NCBI GenBank assembly: GCA_011009095.1
Contig: VTPC01091051.1
Location: 146,957 to 210,956, forward strand
Origin: Ignelater luminosus
Lineage: Eukaryota; Arthropoda; Insecta; Coleoptera; Elateridae
Length of the DNA stretch: 64,000 bases
Direction: 5' to 3'
Made by a program: the position numbers and the translations under genes. The notes under the pieces were generated by a model. That model was given only the letters and a program-made list of their open reading frames with translations, did no database searches and was not told the DNA's origin. Each line of letters opens with the position of its first letter. Within the stretch, counting starts at the first letter, position 1. Positions 59,611 to 64,000 of the stretch are shown in pieces.

Positions 59611-62600
59611 AACAGACCAGTCTACAACTTCAAGATGTCTTAACTAGGTATTTGATTTTAGCTAGTAACACGCGGTTGCATACTACATAGTACCTACCTA
59701 GTATGTACTACTAGATATATTAATTTAAAAGAAAACGGAATGCAACCAGCTATTAAACTAGTAAACAGCTAAAAGAGCAGTAAATATAAGGTGTAACAAT
59801 AAAATACGTAGTTGATAAAATAAATAAATTCCTTGTCGAGTTAATTACGAGTATAAGTCTGAAAACGAGAATGGATTTTATGCAATATTCCAGTAAGTTA
59901 TACGTAGTTAGGTACTAAACAAACTAAAGCAATTAAACGGGGCAAACAATAGAACACAATTTGCCGCGTTTATGATTTTACAATATTTTAATTAAATATA
60001 TTATTATATTTACATTAAAATAATATATTATTGTTCTATTCATTTTATAGTTACATCCAGAAAAACTCTCGTAGGCGCTCTTAATATTCATTTAAATTAT
60101 ATTTTATTACGGTTTGCTACATTTATCCTACATGCGGCCAAGCCTACTATGTTTTTATTTGAGAAAATAATACAGAAATAATATTTCTAAATCTAATCGA
60201 TAACAACACCATTGTATTAAATAAAAATAATAAAAAATTTCCATTATAATAATTATAATTATATGTGTAATCTATACGAAAGTTTATTTCTCTTTTACAC
60301 TACATTTATTATTTTTTATGGATTTCAGATTTTATCAAACGTTATAAAACATTTTCGATTAGGCATATTAACCCGTTTAAATACATTAAACCGTGAAAAT
60401 GCTATGCTATTTATTATCTTGAAACGATCCTAGTTACACAATGCTGAAACGGTGGCGATTCAACTATTCAACGTGAATTTAAAACATGGAAAAAGTCTGT
60501 ATTAATACGACATTATTTAATATTACGTCTTGAAAATTTAAAGTAAAATCATCTTTTTAGTATCTAAAAACATTCTTTTTAGTTTAAATTCGTTACAAGA
60601 GTATAAAAAAATGATAATAAAAGAGAATTTTCACATGAGCGTAAAATTGTAACAAAACGGCACTTAATAGATTCAATAGAAGCACTAAAAAATCAACCTA
60701 AAAAAGTGACCCACAAATTTATTTTTAGGGAAAAAATTAGGAAAGAAATATTTAAATGGAGTGGAATACTGCCCCATTTTAGCATAATTTTTAAAGTGGG
60801 TATTACCACCTCGGAATAATAAAATACCCTAATATATCACTTGGTCACAGCAGGTGCCATTTGACCAATTTGAACACAATCTTTTGTTGATAATCTGCCG
60901 TACCTGGTAGATAAGGATAGATTTATGTTGTTACCATACTATTAGGGTGAGAGAAGTAGTGGTCAATGAGATACTATTTAGGGGACAATACGTTAATGTG
61001 GTAAATGCTTTTGTTAAACTGTCAATACATTGCCTGTTGTGAGTTAAGTGGATATATTTACCAATAATACCAGAAGTATCCCTCTTCACTAGTTATCATT
61101 GAGATATTAGGTTTAAAAGAAGGTGAGAATATTTAGATATTTTGCGTTATAGTCTGGGTTAAAAAATGATTATAAAAAACTTGGGCTATGTTAAAAAAGA
61201 ATTTAAGAAATAGTTTTTTACCTTAAACGTATTTTCAGTGGGAACCGACGACAACACCATGCAACCGACAATACTAGAATCTGTAAAACAAGAAAATAAA
61301 GTTTACCATAGTTATCAGGTATTATACATTATAATAATACAAATATTATATTAAGTTTCTGATAAAACAATATTTTATTTAATGTAAATGTAATTTCTAT
61401 TTCACACGCTAGTTGGTTTCCTCTAGTATACTACCTATCTTTACACGTTTATAGAAAATAATAATAATTTTAATTATAGAATGTTCTGAACGATCACCAA
61501 TATAAGAGGTGACCTACGAAGAAAATTAGAAAGAAACGTTTGCTGATTCCATAAATTTTTTATTGTGCTTGTAAAATATTTAGATTGAAAACGGAGTAAA
61601 TTAATACACAATAGAAATCTTTCAAATATCACGTTTCATTGATAGAGTTATCGGAATCATTTGTTCTTGCATTTTCATAGTATTATTAAATTACAAACTA
61701 ATAATTATACAATACAGCCTCCATCCTTATTCGAATCCACAAAACTTGAAATAATATTTATTGTTGCACAGATACGGTATTATACCAAATAGAAGACAGA
61801 ATGCATTTTGAAATATAAACACCCAAAGGAATTCTAATGTTTCAATGCAGACCACAAATGGTAACAACTTAGTGGTAGCACGGATTATAGAAATTTTTAA
61901 TTAAGCTTTTAGCGAGTTTTTATAATTACTATGCACAATTTGGCGACTCTTCATTTATAGATGTTACGGCTATGTTTTGTGGGTATACAGAATTTTGAAA
62001 CAATTTTCAATTATTCTTCATCTAAAAATAATAAGTTTGTTACAACATCAATTTAAATAAAAAAATTTAAATGAAATTAAAGGCCGAAATTATGAAATAA
62101 AAATAAAGGTTTTGAAAGTCCCTCTTTAGACGATTTTTACAATTTGTATTTTCTGTTTTTCCAAAATGAGTTTTACTCATCAAGAAAAAAAGCAGACAGG
62201 AAAGAGTTGGTTTTGAACAACCAAACAACAGTCTTAGATATACCTTCACCAAACTGTATGTAATGTATAAATTTCAATTAACCAACACAGTAGAATTAAC
62301 GACAGTTGGAGAAAACGAATTGCTACTTGACAAAATGTATTCTCTATTATTGCAAAAAACGTTTTTCTTCTTTCAATTGTAGAAAATATGAAAGAATATT
62401 GGAAAGTAAAATAACTAATGCCAGTACGTGGAAAGGTAAATAAGGAACGCAGAAAAAAGTAGAGAATGACTTTAATTATTCATACTGAAAAGGTATCAAA
62501 AGAACCGTAACTAACTTAAAAAAGATTATATAATAACAGCAAAATAAAAGTTACATCTTAAGAAAGAAAATCGTTAAAGAAGATCTTCACGATTTGATGT

Positions 62601-63782
62601 TCCCCATCTTTAGGTTAACAAATTTGAGGTTATATTATTATAATTTTATTAATATAGAGTTTCACAAAGTAAGTCTGAATAAATTAATAGTATATTATTC
62701 AACGAGCACATAATTTAGGATATTATTCAAGAGGATAAAGTTTACACACGAGCCGAAGGCGTTTTATCTACGGTTCTAACACTTCTGAGGAAGATCTGGA
62801 GCTGGAGGGAGGCGATGTCCAAATTCTTGAATATGTAGAAATCAATGAAAGTAAACAATCTTCACAGAGAGAGTTTTCGACCTGGAATACAAGGATCCTC
62901 TGAAGACGATGTCCAAATTTTTTTTCTAACAATAAATAGTTTGAGATTATAACAATTTCTATTTTGTTTATATCTATAAATAGGCAACCAACAAAAAACC
63001 GCCATATAATTCACTAGTGTTTTATGATTATGATTATATCCCTATGGTTACGCGTATAACGACTATATTATTGAAGAGTCGTAGATAAATATAATATTAT
63101 GGAGTCTTCGTTAGAAGAACAAATTCGGCTTTATAGAAAATCAGCACAAATCTGGCTGTGGATAAGAAATTGTCACATTATGCGTTGAGCCTGGCCATCT
63201 TGCTATCATTTTGATGAATTTAACTCCGCATCGCATATACCTTAAACTCTTACTACCCTAGCAAAACCGGCTATTGCATAAAATTGCTGAGTTGCTTTTC
63301 TGGAATTTTCAGGTCAGTTTGTTTTTTATAATCTTATGATTCCAGGATACAATGAAGCAACAACCTCTGATACACTAACGATGATTCTGGAGAAAGTGGA
63401 AGAGTACATGCTAGAATAATCTGCACAAGCCTGTTACTGATGGTCTCCTTGTAGAAACCCAGTAATTGCTGAAAAATGTCTTTGGGATTCAGTTTCATCG
63501 CATATTTCCAAGAACATAATTTTTCCTTTCGTAGGTACAGCACGGTAAATAAGGTCTACCAGTTTAATATTATTGTTATCGTCATTGTCAGATTGGTTTC
63601 CTAATAAGTTGTACCTAGTTATTAAAGTTTACTACAACTTCAATTGGTGCAAAAAGTAATGCCAATGGGAGTTATACTTCGAAAAAAATGCTAACACTGT
63701 TTTCTGAGTAGGTACTGATGCTAGGCCTCTTCTATTTCTAAATTTGGTGATGTTCTTATTCAATATACTATTTCGATGCTAT
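59611..63782. other. AT-rich non-coding stretch
   Basis: No gene is supported. A coding-like patch at about 62744-62905 is open in two frames (one reads RRRFIYGSNTSEEDLELEGG) and is rich in acidic residues; GATGTCCAAATT occurs twice (about 62814 and 62909). A 69-codon minus-strand frame at 63334-63543 is unrecognised. Confidence 0.35.
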
Positions 63783-63864
63783 TGCGCTGTCGCGCCTTGT
63801 TTCAGGCGCGAGGTCCAACTTTAAAGCACAAGGCGCAAGCTGAAGGCTTAAAGGTGACAGCGCA
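63783..63864. repeat. Compact GC-rich foldback, possible three-way junction
   Basis: TGCGCTGTC (63783-63791) pairs perfectly with GACAGCGCA (63856-63864), and the adjacent GCGCCTTGT (63792-63800) pairs perfectly with ACAAGGCGC (63828-63836). The 19 bases left between the two right arms (63837-63855) hold a small AAGC/GCTT stem, so the whole could form a three-way junction. It is GC-rich in an AT-rich setting. It may be a foldback element end, a SINE-like fragment or a structured RNA. Confidence 0.6.
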
Positions 63865-63944
63865 CGTGTACCAAACAAAATGTTTTGTAATCGTTTACAC
63901 AAAATGAAAAAAAACGTTAATTTTCTGTAAATTTTGAGGCTAAC

Positions 63945-63960
63945 TTTGACAGATGTCAAA
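63945..63960. repeat. TTTGACA-GA-TGTCAAA palindrome
   Basis: Seven-base perfect arms are separated by two bases. It lies about 80 bases from the GC-rich foldback and may be part of the same decayed element. Confidence 0.5.
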
Positions 63961-64000
63961 TTAGGTATATAAACGAAAAAACTTATTTAGTTATAATATC

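Noticed and set aside
1..64000. CRISPR arrays, operons or prokaryotic defence systems
   Set aside because: No spaced direct repeats, operons or Shine-Dalgarno-type gene starts are present; all signals point to an insect nuclear genome.

Overview
The window is AT-rich eukaryotic DNA that looks like intergenic or intronic sequence from an insect. The evidence is an irritans-like mariner, two DD41D (rosa-type) Tc1/mariner elements, PIF/Harbinger-like elements (one with a MADF-domain reading frame), relics of insect-type non-LTR retrotransposons, a eukaryotic tRNA-Thr with internal A and B boxes, and no operons or dense coding. I could not identify the species, and no intact host protein gene can be supported.

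Layout. 1-11.8 kb: AT-rich non-coding sequence with one conspicuous GC/CpG-rich patch at about 9.78-10.33 kb (candidate promoter or 5' exon). 11.8-13.1 kb: near-intact DD41D element with perfect 31-bp terminal inverted repeats (TIRs), its transposase cut by one stop. 14.4-15.0 kb: short PIF/Harbinger-like element with a transposase N-terminal relic. 15.8-17.0 kb: mariner with one stop and one frameshift. 17.4 kb: reverse-transcriptase scrap. 21.8-22.3 kb: PIF/Harbinger-like element carrying a MADF-like frame. 23.0-23.6 kb: decayed non-LTR reverse transcriptase. 25.3 kb: ORF1-like relic. 26.4-26.8 kb: TA-flanked MITE (short non-autonomous DNA transposon). 33.3 kb: tRNA-Thr(AGT), the only gene that looks functional, followed by a 400-base assembly gap. 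34.1-34.7 kb: internally deleted second DD41D element. 35.3-35.8 kb: reverse-transcriptase relic with a YADD box. 36-52 kb: mostly unrecognised AT-rich DNA. 52.7-53.9 kb: Harbinger-like element with repeated GTCATGAC palindromes and a nested 615-bp TA-flanked MITE. 56.5-57.8 kb: broken gene of a multicopy insect family with a TCGGQN motif (RNase H-like). 58.7-59.6 kb: cluster of TTCTAGA and ACAAGACAAG motifs. 63.8 kb: compact GC-rich foldback.

The elements form layers of age. Both autonomous-type Tc1/mariner copies keep recognisable full-length frames with few lesions. The PIF/Harbinger-like elements keep only fragments: one transposase-like, another MADF-like, matching the two-protein organisation known for this superfamily. 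The retrotransposon relics are the most decayed. The nested MITE dates the 52.7-kb element as older than its guest.
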